In this document: positions 37,574 through 47,773 of the stretch, piece after piece
Position numbering within the stretch: position 1 is the stretch's first letter
How the letters are laid out: each line of letters begins with the position of its first letter
Source: Alloascoidea africana
Lineage: Eukaryota > Ascomycota > Alloascoideomycetes > Alloascoideales > Alloascoideaceae
Length of the DNA stretch: 64,000 bases
NCBI GenBank assembly: GCA_030581615.1
Contig: JAKTTT010000045.1
Span: 109,154 to 173,153, forward strand
Reading direction: 5' to 3'
Program-made: the position numbers and the translations under genes
Notes under the pieces: model-generated
Told to the model about the DNA's origin: nothing
Database searches by the model: none
What the model saw: only the letters and a program-made list of their open reading frames with translations

Positions 37574-39911
37574 TCACCTTTCCTCTTCCTCTTCATCATC
37601 ATCGTCATCATCGTCATAGTTAAGAGCAAAGTTTCGACTCCTTTGTTTCTCCGCCATGACCCCTCGTATCCGGCGGCTTAGATCAGTCTGAAATGAATCC
37701 GCACCCGTGTTAAAGTTTTTGCCATGTTCTGACAAATTCTGAATAGGAGAGGCGAAAGACGTAGCACCAGTATTACCGGAGGTGGCAGGGGCGGTGTATT
37801 CGTTGAATAGAGGAATATTAGACAAAGAATTGACTGAATTGATTCTTGAGATGGCATCAGATTCTACTGATGTGACAGATTGGCTAGAAGTGTGTCGGGA
37901 AAGAGGAACATCAGCATCAGATTCATGCTCTTCGCTTTCCAACTCTTTTTCTTCAGCTTTTTCTTGTCGCTTCCGCTCTTTCCTTCTGTTGATTAGCGCT
38001 TGCGTAATCTTCTCTTCTTCCTCATCAGTCAAGTCTCGTGGTGAACTACCTCTAATGAGTTCAATCTTTTCAAAATCTGGAAACAATTTTGGTCCAAATT
38101 CGTGAATAACTTCGGTAACTTCACTGCTAAGCGCTCTTCGTGTTTCTTTGAGTTCTTTGAGAGCAGCTGAATTCGAGAATGCCAGGGACAAATACAAAGG
38201 TTTAAGAGATTTGAAAATGTCCATTCCAATCTCACCTGTTCTTAACGCTGCATATGTAATCATGGGTAAGAAAATCATCGATGATACCAAGACTACGAAT
38301 AGACGCATTTGCAAAAATTGGAACCAGTCCATTTTCCAAACGATATATGTCGCTAGTATAGAGTAGAAAGCGTAGAGCATAGGTGCAAATCCCATCCCAA
38401 CGAGAATTTTCCAGGTCGCAATAACGTCGTTGGCCTTGATCTTGACAGTCGATCCTGCTAAGGCCTCAGCAGCTTTGGTATTTGAGATTCTCTTTGTGGC
38501 AATGAACACCGGGGCGAAAAGTAAAATTCCGGGGAGACTTCCAATCAAAAGAAGAAGTAGCTTGATACTCCGATAAAGGAGTTTACCGAGTACCACAGGC
38601 TTTTCTGTGGAGTTTGTGACCTCAACCTGGTGATCTGGAAGACCAATATGCAAGAGCTGGTCGTTATAGCTCAATACAGCCTCCTTCAAATGTTGAATCT
38701 TGGGGTCATCTTTGTAAGTCTGGTACCCTTTAACAAGTCGTCTATTGAACTCAATGACAACCGGCAAAGGGATTTTGGATTGGTTTCTTGCATATAAACG
38801 TCTCGCTGCCTGGATAACCATCAAAGTTTCAAAATCGGGGCAGGTAACCGTAACAGCTTTCAGACCATCTGTGACTTGCTCCAATAACTGTTTGACAGCC
38901 TCACGATGGTTATTGTTCCTGTACTGCTCAACAATTTCCTTCGGGATTGATATAGGATGACCAAACTCAATAACCGCTCTTGATCTAAATTTGTGCGGAT
39001 GGAAATAGTTCATTCCACACGGAATGATCTTCACATCACAGTCTGGATACTTATTCATGGCGCCCAACGCCATTATAGCGACGCCGGCTTTCAATGGAAG
39101 CAGATCGCTACGATCATGAGATCCACCCTCCGGAAAAATTCCAAGACACCCATTCGAGGCCAAATGACCAAATACAGTGTTGTACACTAGGGACTGGTCC
39201 ACTTTATCAGCTTTTTTAAAAGTTGTGCCGTGCTCCCGAGTGAGCATATCTATCGCTTTCGGGTTCTTAAACTCCTTTCGCAGTACGAGCTCGGTGTCCG
39301 ATACAATCTCCAAAATCTCCGAGTTCCCAACAGAATTCGGCAATCCCAACAACCCTTTGGGCATCAACTCGGAAAGGAACTTTGTGCCAATTCCAGTAAT
39401 CCTTGTGGGGTCTCCTATTGGGTTTTGTAAAAAGATTCGTCCAGTTGCTGGCTTTAGATTGTCCTGGGCCCGCGAAACCGGAATTGCAAGGGCTAATTTT
39501 GCAAGTAGGCCAATGAATTTGCGCCTATAAGATTTTTCTGCAACAAGAAAGGAAACACGACGGCCAGATTCTCGCTGGACCTGTCGGATCAGGAGGATTG
39601 GATCGACAAATTGGTTTGCGTGGGGGGCTCCTACAAATATCAAAGGTCCTGATTTGGGGATTCGGAAAGCACCCCGAGGCCTGATTTCTCGGAAGAAGCA
39701 GTCAAATATAACTAATTGGACAGGCGGTTGTTCGTGTTGTTAGATAACATCATCATAATAACTATCATTGTAACAGATCCTCCCTACCGCTTAGACCCCA
39801 TATCACAAGGTCAAACATCCACAGCTGCCAGGATGTCGGCTGGGGGCAGTCCTCCAGCGGATCAGGAGTGTTTCCCTCCTCCTCGTTCGGAACTATCTTG
39901 GTGCCTCCCAT
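37574..39911 (-). CDS. SCT1: Glycerol-3-phosphate/dihydroxyacetone-phosphate acyltransferase (Sct1/Gpt2), two exons
   Basis: Makes lysophosphatidic acid at the ER, the first step of glycerolipid synthesis. Exon 1 is 39788-39911 (41 codons plus one base, ATG 39909-39911) and exon 2 is 37574-39711, giving 753 residues (759 Sct1, 743 Gpt2). The splice restores the N-terminal membrane region MFDLVIWGLSVIFDCFFREI, which otherwise lacks a start. Acyltransferase motifs are PHANQFVDP, AQDNLKP, FPEGGSHDR and PCGMNYFHPHKFRSRAV. Further spans follow, then a cytosolic tail with Ser clusters and a terminal Asp/Glu run, where the yeast enzymes are phosphorylated. The donor is GTAGGG (also seen, as GTAGGC, in ASC1), the branch point CTAAC and the acceptor ATTAG. 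I chose the SCT1 symbol because of overall resemblance; a single gene may stand for both yeast paralogues. Confidence 0.92.
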
Positions 39912-39924
39912 GGCTAAACGAGCA

Positions 39925-39955
39925 GATCAGAATCAGAATCAGAATCAGAATCAGA
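39925..39955. repeat. (AGAATC)n microsatellite in the divergent promoter
   Basis: About five AGAATC hexamers lie in the 186-bp space between the divergent starts of the acyltransferase gene and the Zn2Cys6 gene (39912-40097). Confidence 0.9.
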
Positions 39956-40097
39956 GGGAGAGAAGAAGAAGAAGGTTTGGCACATGGCGGATGTAGAACC
40001 CTTCGGGGTTACCCGGCTGCTCCATCGAGCTTTGCACTGTGGGGAAAACTGGTGGTTTTGACCAGGCTAAACATCTCTGTGGAAAAATCGTCGATGG

Positions 40098-42359
40098 ATG
40101 AGCGTGGAACAGCGAAAGAAGAGGGCCTACAGCCGGAATGGCTGTCGCGAGTGCAAAAGGCGAAAGCTGAAATGTGACGAGACCAGGCCCAAGTGCCGCC
40201 ACTGCGGCCGTCTGGGCAAAGACTGTCGCTACGAGAAGATCATCAAGTTCAGCGAGTGTCGTTCGCTAACTGTGCCTACTTTTGTCAGCAAGACTTCCAG
40301 AAAGACCTCGTCGCCCCGTCAGGATCCACCACAAGCTCCAGTGGAAACAGACGATTTCTTACAGAATGACGGTGCCGCTGCAGTGGCAATCAATCCTCTT
40401 GTGCAAGGCCCGCTGGATCCTGCCTTGGAGTGGGACGCCCAGATCGTTGCAGTGGCCCAGGATTTGGCACATAATTTGAATGACATCGTTGTTATGAACC
40501 TAGACGAGGTCATGAACCCCGAATTGAGAGACATGATGGAGTTCGACGACTTCTTGTGCTCCGACACGGTCAGCTTGGCGTCTGTGCCCAGCAGCCTGTC
40601 GCCTCAACTGGATCAGCAAATTCAGCACCAGCCGCTGCCGCTGCCGCTGCCACAATTGGACTCGTTTCAGTCGTTTATGACAATAGACTCTTTTGAAAAG
40701 GTTCCAATCCATCTGTACAATATCCCGACAAAGCACCACCGATATCTGCGAATCTTCTACGACCAGTTTGCCCGGTTTTTGACGCCTTTCACTCCTACGT
40801 TTGGTGTCGATGCTCTGCGTAATGTCATTTTTTTCAACAGTTTCCGTTCATCTTATCTCTTATCTGCGGTCCTCGCATGCTCTGCAAGGCTGGCGTATCG
40901 CCTGGCCAAATCAAAGGAAAAACTGCGCAAGCGCGGTTTGAATATTCCATCCTCAGTGTCAGCTGCGGATGATGAAATTGCCTATTGCAACTATTTATCC
41001 CACTGTCTCAAATCTCTAGGCGAGTTTTACGGCAGCGAAGAAATATCCCAAACAGAGATAGCTCCAATGTTGCTGACGACACTCATCTTAACATCTGACC
41101 AAACTCGGAGCAAAGGCAAAGCATGGAGAGCCCATCTGCGAGGAACCAGCGAGCTGCTGACGAGATATGCCCAATCCGCAGATTCTCGTGGCCATGTTTC
41201 GAGAGAGCTCTGCATAACAATAGCACTCTGCAAAATATGGTTCATTGCAATTGAAAACTTGGCTGGACTGGTCACCCTTTACGGTGGCACTGTGAAGAAA
41301 AAAGACGACCCTGATTGTCTGTATATTCGGACAAACTCGGATCTGTATCAAGCTCTTGTTGATATAGGGCTTACAAGAGAGGATGGCTTTAGTGTGTTTT
41401 TGGGGTATACAATGTCATCTCATGAAAACGTGATTCGACAGTTGATTGATTTGATTTCAAGAGCAAGGTCCACCAGCGATTCTAGCAGTTCTGCTTGTAG
41501 CAATAGCAGCGACAGTCCTTTGGATGCGCCCACGGCCTTTGAAATGATGAGACTGATTTCGAGTATCGAGAAAGAGTTGAACTTTGAGATCATAACGAAG
41601 CAAGGAATAATACCACAAACCAATTTTTACCACCCCCAGAACAAGTCTCATAACCTGGTGAATCCTGCAATCAACCCCCAAGATTTAGGCAAAGTGACCG
41701 TGGATGGGCAGGATGTTTTTTATTCCTGGTATGACATCAGTCACCAAACTCATATGCTGGCGTCGTATCTCGTCTTGCTGACAACGGATGGGCTTTTAGG
41801 TCTGACCAAGTCGCATGCCATGGTACAGCAAGTAGTGAAACGAATTCTACAACTTGTGGTATTTTTATACGACGATTCTTATTTGGAGTCGAATTTAAAA
41901 AACGTTGACTATGATGATCCAAGGCATACGAGCATTCTAAAATTTCCGCACCAAGCAATGATGTTTCAGTGGTCGATGCTAGTGACGGGGTTGAATTGCA
42001 TTAGGGAGGAAGATAAGACAGTTATTGACCGATATTTCAACGGATTATTGCTATTAGGAGTTTGGAATTCTGAATTTTCCAGAGCAAAAGTTAAAAAGGC
42101 ATGGACACAAGATGAGATCGAAAACGGCACGGACGGCCTTGAGAGTGGCAGGATCGATGTTGTTGGTGCCAGCGGAGGAGGATCCAGCATCAGGGCCAAA
42201 TACCATTATCCAAAGTCTCAAGTTATGGCTACTTCAAATACAACCGCGGCATTAATCGCGGCTGTTAATAATATTGATGATTTGAAGGAGAACAGGACCA
42301 CAACGACTACCAATACAACGACAACCACAGATGAAGAGCAGGATAGTGTTCCATTCTGA
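40098..42359 (+). CDS. Zn2Cys6 transcription factor (Lys14-like DNA-binding domain)
   Basis: 753 residues from ATG 40098. The binuclear zinc cluster is at the very N-terminus: RAYSRNGCRECKRRKLKCDE followed by TRPKCRHCGRLGKDC, with all six cysteines and the basic loop. The KRAYSRNGC lead-in is typical of the Lys14 and related groups of fungal regulators. A large middle region with the usual fungal regulator helices follows (about 200-650), ending in a Thr-Asn repeat and an acidic tail. Its target is not known from sequence: Lys14 controls lysine genes in S. cerevisiae, but relatives control unrelated pathways. It shares a 186-bp promoter with the acyltransferase gene, so joint regulation is possible. 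Confidence 0.88.
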   Translation: MSVEQRKKRAYSRNGCRECKRRKLKCDETRPKCRHCGRLGKDCRYEKIIKFSECRSLTVPTFVSKTSRKTSSPRQDPPQAPVETDDFLQNDGAAAVAINPLVQGPLDPALEWDAQIVAVAQDLAHNLNDIVVMNLDEVMNPELRDMMEFDDFLCSDTVSLASVPSSLSPQLDQQIQHQPLPLPLPQLDSFQSFMTIDSFEKVPIHLYNIPTKHHRYLRIFYDQFARFLTPFTPTFGVDALRNVIFFNSFRSSYLLSAVLACSARLAYRLAKSKEKLRKRGLNIPSSVSAADDEIAYCNYLSHCLKSLGEFYGSEEISQTEIAPMLLTTLILTSDQTRSKGKAWRAHLRGTSELLTRYAQSADSRGHVSRELCITIALCKIWFIAIENLAGLVTLYGGTVKKKDDPDCLYIRTNSDLYQALVDIGLTREDGFSVFLGYTMSSHENVIRQLIDLISRARSTSDSSSSACSNSSDSPLDAPTAFEMMRLISSIEKELNFEIITKQGIIPQTNFYHPQNKSHNLVNPAINPQDLGKVTVDGQDVFYSWYDISHQTHMLASYLVLLTTDGLLGLTKSHAMVQQVVKRILQLVVFLYDDSYLESNLKNVDYDDPRHTSILKFPHQAMMFQWSMLVTGLNCIREEDKTVIDRYFNGLLLLGVWNSEFSRAKVKKAWTQDEIENGTDGLESGRIDVVGASGGGSSIRAKYHYPKSQVMATSNTTAALIAAVNNIDDLKENRTTTTTNTTTTTDEEQDSVPF

Positions 42360-42557
42360 CCATAAATACAAGAACACCATCTTGACCAGCATGGCATAAT
42401 TTATTAATGAAGTACATGATCTTATTCTATATTTAATGATTTTTGGTTTAGTGAAGCAGTTTCACATTTTGTCCTACTGTGCGTATGTACGGATGTATTG
42501 CAAATGTTGACGATAGAAGCTGTGTTTAGCTGTCCTTCACCACTCGGTATTTGCGCT

Positions 42558-43853
42558 ATGAGAGGGATAATAGGGCGTAGCCCGGTCGCGATCTCCCTGG
42601 TATCTTTTATCTTGCTCATATTGAACATATGCACACCAGCTTTCTGTGATCCGATCCAAGTAGACGCCACTGATGATCAGCATCAGCAGGTTGCATCCTT
42701 TCTGACCACAGATGACAGACGACAGGGAAGCAACGGGGGAGCGCACACAAACAACTGGGCGGTTCTTGTCTCGACCTCGCGGTTCTGGTTCAACTATAGA
42801 CATATGGCCAACGCGCTCAGCATGTACCGGACTGTTAAACGACTGGGAATTCCAGATGCCCAAATCATCCTTATGCTCTCTGATGACGTTTCCTGCAATC
42901 CGCGTAACTCCTTCCCAGGCGTGGTTTATAATAATAAAGATCGTGCGCTTGACCTCTATGGCGATAGTATTGAGGTGGACTATAGAGGATACGAAGTGAC
43001 GGTGGAGAATTTCATAAGACTGTTGACAGATCGGTGGGATACGACGCAACCACGGTCAAAAAGACTTTTAACAGATGACAAATCAAACATATTTATCTAC
43101 ATGACCGGGCATGGGGGCAACGAGTTTTTGAAGTTTCAAGATGCTGAAGAAATCAGCAGCTATGACCTTGCAGATGCTTTTGAGCAAATGTACGAGAAGA
43201 GGAGATACAACGAGATATTGTTCATGATCGACACATGTCAAGCAAACACAATGTTTGAAACATTCTACTCTCCTGGAATTCTTGCCATTGGCAGCTCAGA
43301 ATTGGATGAAAGTAGCTATTCGCATCATTCAGATATGGATGTGGGAGTTGCCTTGATCGATCGATTCACCTACTACAATCTGGAGTTTTTAGAAGATGTC
43401 ACAAAAACCTCAGAGCTAACATTGCAGGACCTGGTTGATTCCTATACAGTTGAAAAGATACACTCACATGCTGGTGTTAGGACAGATCTGTTCAAACGAG
43501 ATTTGAAGGATGTCAAGATTACTGATTTTTTTGGAAATGTGCAACAAGTTGTTGTTGATCACGTTGAGGATGATCTACTGGACATTGTGAATTCCAAACA
43601 GAAGCAGGAAGAACACACTAATCAAAGTACAGAGAAACAAGATCCAAATTTACTTGAGAAAAGGACGAATCTTACGACCAAGAAGACGGAAAAGTATCAA
43701 GAGAACGAAAACGAAGCATTGTCTTCTGTCTTGTTCCATTTGGAGAGATCTCAGTGCAACGTATATGTTTTGGTCATTAGCACCTTTGTCTTTTGGTTTG
43801 CAGGTGGTATTAGTTTTCCAAGTTTAAACGGCGGCAAATCTAAAACCCGTTAG
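42558..43853 (+). CDS. GPI8: GPI transamidase catalytic subunit
   Basis: Gpi8 cleaves the C-terminal GPI signal of precursor proteins and attaches the anchor in the ER, within the Gaa1-Gpi16-Gpi17-Gab1 complex. 431 residues from ATG 42558, chosen because it starts the signal peptide (MRGIIGRSPVAISLVSFILL); ATG 42504 is an alternative. The C13 cysteine-protease fold is nearly identical to the yeast protein: NNWAVLVSTSRFWFNYRHMA, GDSIEVDYRGYEVTVENF, catalytic His185 in MTGHGG and Cys227 in IDTCQANTM (same 42-residue spacing as His157/Cys199). A C-terminal membrane span follows (VYVLVISTFVFWFAGGI). The linker before the span is Gln/Lys-rich and diverged. The window also contains a probable GPI-anchored substrate at 56.6 kb. 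Confidence 0.96.
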   Translation: MRGIIGRSPVAISLVSFILLILNICTPAFCDPIQVDATDDQHQQVASFLTTDDRRQGSNGGAHTNNWAVLVSTSRFWFNYRHMANALSMYRTVKRLGIPDAQIILMLSDDVSCNPRNSFPGVVYNNKDRALDLYGDSIEVDYRGYEVTVENFIRLLTDRWDTTQPRSKRLLTDDKSNIFIYMTGHGGNEFLKFQDAEEISSYDLADAFEQMYEKRRYNEILFMIDTCQANTMFETFYSPGILAIGSSELDESSYSHHSDMDVGVALIDRFTYYNLEFLEDVTKTSELTLQDLVDSYTVEKIHSHAGVRTDLFKRDLKDVKITDFFGNVQQVVVDHVEDDLLDIVNSKQKQEEHTNQSTEKQDPNLLEKRTNLTTKKTEKYQENENEALSSVLFHLERSQCNVYVLVISTFVFWFAGGISFPSLNGGKSKTR

Positions 43854-44123
43854 TATTTTCAGTTTGGGCCTGCTTCTTGCTGTTTTACTACACCTAGAGT
43901 GTAGCAATATTAATGAACTCACAAAAGTACTTTTATAATGGAAGAACAATGAAGAACAGGGTTTTTTGTGTATTATGAAAATCAAATTAGCAAATCAGTT
44001 TCAAGAAGTTTGGGAATGAAAATAAGGGAAAATTAACAAGTGACAATGAGATGAAGTAGAGATATAAAATCACAAATGAATATCAAGAAAATTATCTATC
44101 CTAGAATGTTCTATTGCAAATCG
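43854..44123. other. Convergent 3' region GPI8/STE12
   Basis: AT-rich 3' flanks of two convergent genes. No gene was seen. Confidence 0.5.
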
Positions 44124-46085
44124 TCAAGGCCGATAGCCATTTGGAAAATAGGGGTATCCATTAGTTGGTGGGTACTGATAGGTTGTATGCTCTAATTCAT
44201 AGGGTTCACCGAATACATCACACCCATTATAACTCATAGTTTCAATGTTTTCTTTCATCGAACCAGGTTCGTAATCATTGTAAGGAACCTGGTTGTCATC
44301 ATGATCTCCTGTCCATTTTTGTATTGGATTTTCTATAGGCGGATACCATATCTCCGGAAAGTGAGCCGGTGAAGTTTCAGTCAATCGATTTAAAGTATTT
44401 TGAAGAACTTGATTTTTCTGTGAAACACGAAGCTTTTGAATCCGGTTTTGACGGTGCTCCAATTTACGCTTCATTGGGCCAAGCCTTATTCCCTGTGGTC
44501 CTCTGGTACTGTGGCTTGTGCCTTCCAAAAGACCTGCTCTAACCTCAGGTGAGAAATCTTTAGAGTCGTATGAATTGGCCGCACCGGCGGATTCCGGGGT
44601 AGGCAAATGATGCTGGAAAGACACAGAGGAATTGGTATTCCTTTGTGTTGAATAGTTTTTGACTAACCTGTTATCACCAGTTTTGGGGGTTTTAAGTGTA
44701 ATATTTCTATTAGAATTTTCGTCTTTCTGGTTATAGTCATAGCCAGTTCTTTGCGGCAGTTGAGCCGGTTCCAGCATCTTTAAAGTTGTTATTTTATTAT
44801 TTGGATTGTGAATTTCTGTTTGCGGACTGAGAGGTCTGTTAGAATTTTGAATGTATTTGGTAGACGGCTCGGCGGAAGCAATGACAGGAGCGATTCCAGA
44901 TATTTCCTGTTGATAATGGATTGGTGGTGCCCGTTGATGCTCTGTCTGAGCCACCAGTGGAAGTTTAATGCCGTCTCTTTTAAACGTTGGTTGATGTGTG
45001 AGAAGGTTTTGTTTCTGTTCGTAATGTACTGGATCGGGTGCCATCATGCGGCGGCGAATTGGATGAACATTGTGACAATTTTCATCCATCTGGTTGTACC
45101 TCATATCAATTGGTATTGAATTGGCACCACCCTCTGGAAATGACTGGAACTGTGGTTCTTGGGAATAGTCCAAAGGAAAGTCTCCGAGATTTTCAATGCT
45201 TGATGGCTTTTTGGTTTGTGGTCTAGCTTGGCACCTGTCAAAAGGCAGTGTTATCTGAGACTGGGTTTTGGTTGCAATGTCAGCCGGTGATCGTTGAATA
45301 TTTGAGCATTTATGGTCAACATTTTTCCAGTCATTACTCTTGCCCAGATAATTTTGTAATTGTTCATACAAGCTTCCGCATTCCGTCCACCGGAAACTGA
45401 GAGCCGGCTCTTTTATCGCTTTGGTGGTGGGCAGTTGTGAATTGGTGGTTTCTCTTTTTAGGTCTCTTTCTAGGGCGTCCGAAAATAATCTATCATGGTT
45501 CACGCTGAACCAGAAAAACACCTTTTGTTTCTTCTGTGTCCTTAAGCAGTTGTGTTTGTATAGGAATTTGAGAAAACTGCTTTTTGGCGACTCCAAAATC
45601 GCATCTTCATTGCATTTCAGATTTCTCAAGTCTGAGAAAACACCTTCTTCAAACTTCTTTCTATCTATCACTTGTCTTCCAAACATCTCCATCCGGTATA
45701 CTATGCAGCGGACTATATCAGTGCCGGTTATGAAATAGAGGTTCCCCCAGTAAACGCAGGACACAAACCCTTCGTCGTGGTTAAGATAGTAGCGGCGAAT
45801 TACCTGATTCTCTTGCCAATTTGCAGGGGCAGTTGCGAGAAAGAATTTTAGGTCTTCAATGAGAGCGAGGGCGTCTTCAACTTTGTTCAAGGACAGCCCA
45901 AGACGATTAAAGCTCTTATTCTCGACGACCTGACCCGTATCGTCAGTATCTTCGGTGTTTTCCATTTTTTTCAACTCGGGTTCGGTTTGAGGCTCTGTGG
46001 TGATGGGGAAATCTGATGGCAGGACACTCACGGCGTCTGGGGCGTGGGAATAGTAAAGATTAGTACCACTATTATAGGCCATCAT
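44124..46085 (-). CDS. STE12: Mating/filamentation transcription factor Ste12
   Basis: Ste12 is the MAP-kinase-controlled factor that binds pheromone response elements and, with Tec1, filamentation elements. 653 residues (688 in S. cerevisiae). The STE homeodomain-like DNA-binding region (about 70-220) is almost unchanged: ALIEDLKFFLATAPANWQEN, VIRRYYLNHDEGFVSCVYW, NLYFITGTDIVRC, RKKFEEGVFSDLRNLKC, TQKKQKVFFWFSVNHDRLF and ALERDLKRE. A short DFPLDYSQEP motif downstream also matches the yeast DFPLDY segment. The rest is Gln/Asn/Pro-rich and disordered, as expected for the regions bound by Dig1/Dig2 and the kinases. The C2H2 zinc fingers found in filamentous-fungal Ste12 are absent, which fits a Saccharomycotina species. 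Confidence 0.95.
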   Translation of the reverse strand: MMAYNSGTNLYYSHAPDAVSVLPSDFPITTEPQTEPELKKMENTEDTDDTGQVVENKSFNRLGLSLNKVEDALALIEDLKFFLATAPANWQENQVIRRYYLNHDEGFVSCVYWGNLYFITGTDIVRCIVYRMEMFGRQVIDRKKFEEGVFSDLRNLKCNEDAILESPKSSFLKFLYKHNCLRTQKKQKVFFWFSVNHDRLFSDALERDLKRETTNSQLPTTKAIKEPALSFRWTECGSLYEQLQNYLGKSNDWKNVDHKCSNIQRSPADIATKTQSQITLPFDRCQARPQTKKPSSIENLGDFPLDYSQEPQFQSFPEGGANSIPIDMRYNQMDENCHNVHPIRRRMMAPDPVHYEQKQNLLTHQPTFKRDGIKLPLVAQTEHQRAPPIHYQQEISGIAPVIASAEPSTKYIQNSNRPLSPQTEIHNPNNKITTLKMLEPAQLPQRTGYDYNQKDENSNRNITLKTPKTGDNRLVKNYSTQRNTNSSVSFQHHLPTPESAGAANSYDSKDFSPEVRAGLLEGTSHSTRGPQGIRLGPMKRKLEHRQNRIQKLRVSQKNQVLQNTLNRLTETSPAHFPEIWYPPIENPIQKWTGDHDDNQVPYNDYEPGSMKENIETMSYNGCDVFGEPYELEHTTYQYPPTNGYPYFPNGYRP

Positions 46086-47773
46086 TGCAAGCTCCCCATA
46101 TCTCCCTCTTCTTTACGGGACAATATAAGTAAAGGAGGAGAAGAGAAGAACACTCCACCTAGATTTTGTTGCAACAGTATACGGAAGACATTCACGAGCA
46201 TGCAGGTCAAACAGGGTTTTCATGTCAGGAACAAGAGTGTGCAGCCGGTCACTTTACTATGGCGGCCGGTGCTGTGACCGATCCCACCGCAGGATCGGCA
46301 CCCCAAACACCCGACCCAGCTGGAGCTGGAGGGACATTGTATGCCGAAACTGGAACCCTAAGGAGAAGTCCAGCTGAGCCCTCCACCCTGTGCGAGATAT
46401 ACTGGAGAGCCGCCCATAGCTTGGAAAGAGGGTGGGAGGGGGCGCGATATTAATTTGCAAGTGCCCTTTTATCTGCTTGTGAAGGGCAAACAGCGGGCAG
46501 AAGTTTCGATTTTGTTTGGCTGGCGATCTTTGATCTACAACTGCACTTATCGTTTCCTTTCTCTGCATCACATTTTTCCGGAATAAAATATCCTCGTTCT
46601 GTTATCGCAAGTGTCAACTTCGGTTTCAAGGAGCGAAAGCTGTGACTGTGAGACGATGTGTGATGCTTTGCTACAAATATCCATGCTCAAACGAGCGGTT
46701 GTGTTTGATCTTCCCTCTGCTCTGATGATGAATAAATGCTCCTCCATTTCTTGAAATGCATCTCCAAATGCACAGACCAGTGCGCTGGAGTCTGAGAGGC
46801 ATAAAACTAAATGTAGCATTCCTAGCACTAGTCTATCTTTGTCGCAAGCAGCTGTAGTATTCTGATATTTGTGATCAATCGGCTGGGGTTACATTTTCTG
46901 CTGATTAAGATGTTCGATTGAAGAAAAAAGAGCCTAGTTTCTCGGTTTTTCTGGAAAACTACATTTGTAGGTATAATTCAGATTCAACCTAACCTCAACT
47001 TATACAAGTATACAGCACTGCAAATTATTGGAGACTTTGTGTTCTAAATTTAACCCGTCACTTTTTGGTGAAAAAACGGCAGATAACTGTTATCGTAAAT
47101 ACAGTAGATGGAGAGGGACAAAGGTGGGCCTAACCCCATTATTGTTAATGGGCGTCTTCTCATAGCATGCGCTAGTTGCTAAGACCGCCAACCTTATTAG
47201 TGCTATCATCCAACTTCTCCACCTGGAAGTTCAGAACAATAGATTGTTAATAAAAGTCCTTGATAATTACAACATGCAGGACACACTAGGAACCGACAGC
47301 CTCTGTAATCGACGTGCATGTACAGTCGCTTCGGTGTTGGTTCATTGTTCTAAATTTGTTCGATCCTTGCTGTATAGTGGTACTGTTCCTATCGAAACCT
47401 TCTACCCAGCAAAAAAAAAATACTGGTTAAACATTCGATTCAACATTTTTTTGAGCTGGTATTGTTTCCAATATGGCTCTTGTGTTATTGCAACATCTGA
47501 AATATAGAAATTCTATCCGATAGGACAGACATGTTTGCTGGGTTTTGCTATAACATTGCTATTAGGGGGCACAAAACAATGATCGAATAGGCCTTTTATG
47601 CCGATTCCAACAGCTATTTCTCAAAAGCTTAACTAAACATCGTAGCCAAGCTTTCTCGTTTATTGCTTATTGTAGAGGTTTATATAGAAAATGGAGGGCC
47701 TTGTGTGAAGATAAATTATTGTTGCATTCCTTAATACCCCCACTGCTTTTTTAGACACGTTTTCTGTTTCAAT
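46086..47773. other. Divergent intergenic region STE12/OPT gene
   Basis: About 1.7 kb. Near STE12 there is an ATATAA element (46124-46129) and a GC-richer block with CGG/CCG triplets (46230-46440). The right part is AT-rich, with a TTTATATA element at 47680-47687 ahead of the transporter. Frames in either direction lack ATG starts or recognisable products. I see no gene. Long regulatory regions are common for STE12-type genes. Confidence 0.45.

Noticed and set aside
42498-42557. Upstream extension of GPI8 before ATG 42558.
   Set aside because: The extreme start would be TTG, and the extension would bury the signal peptide; ATG 42504 remains a weak alternative.
47588-47606. U5 snRNA loop-like GCCTTTTATGCC.
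   Set aside because: The flanks do not form the U5 stem and there is no Sm site at the right distance.
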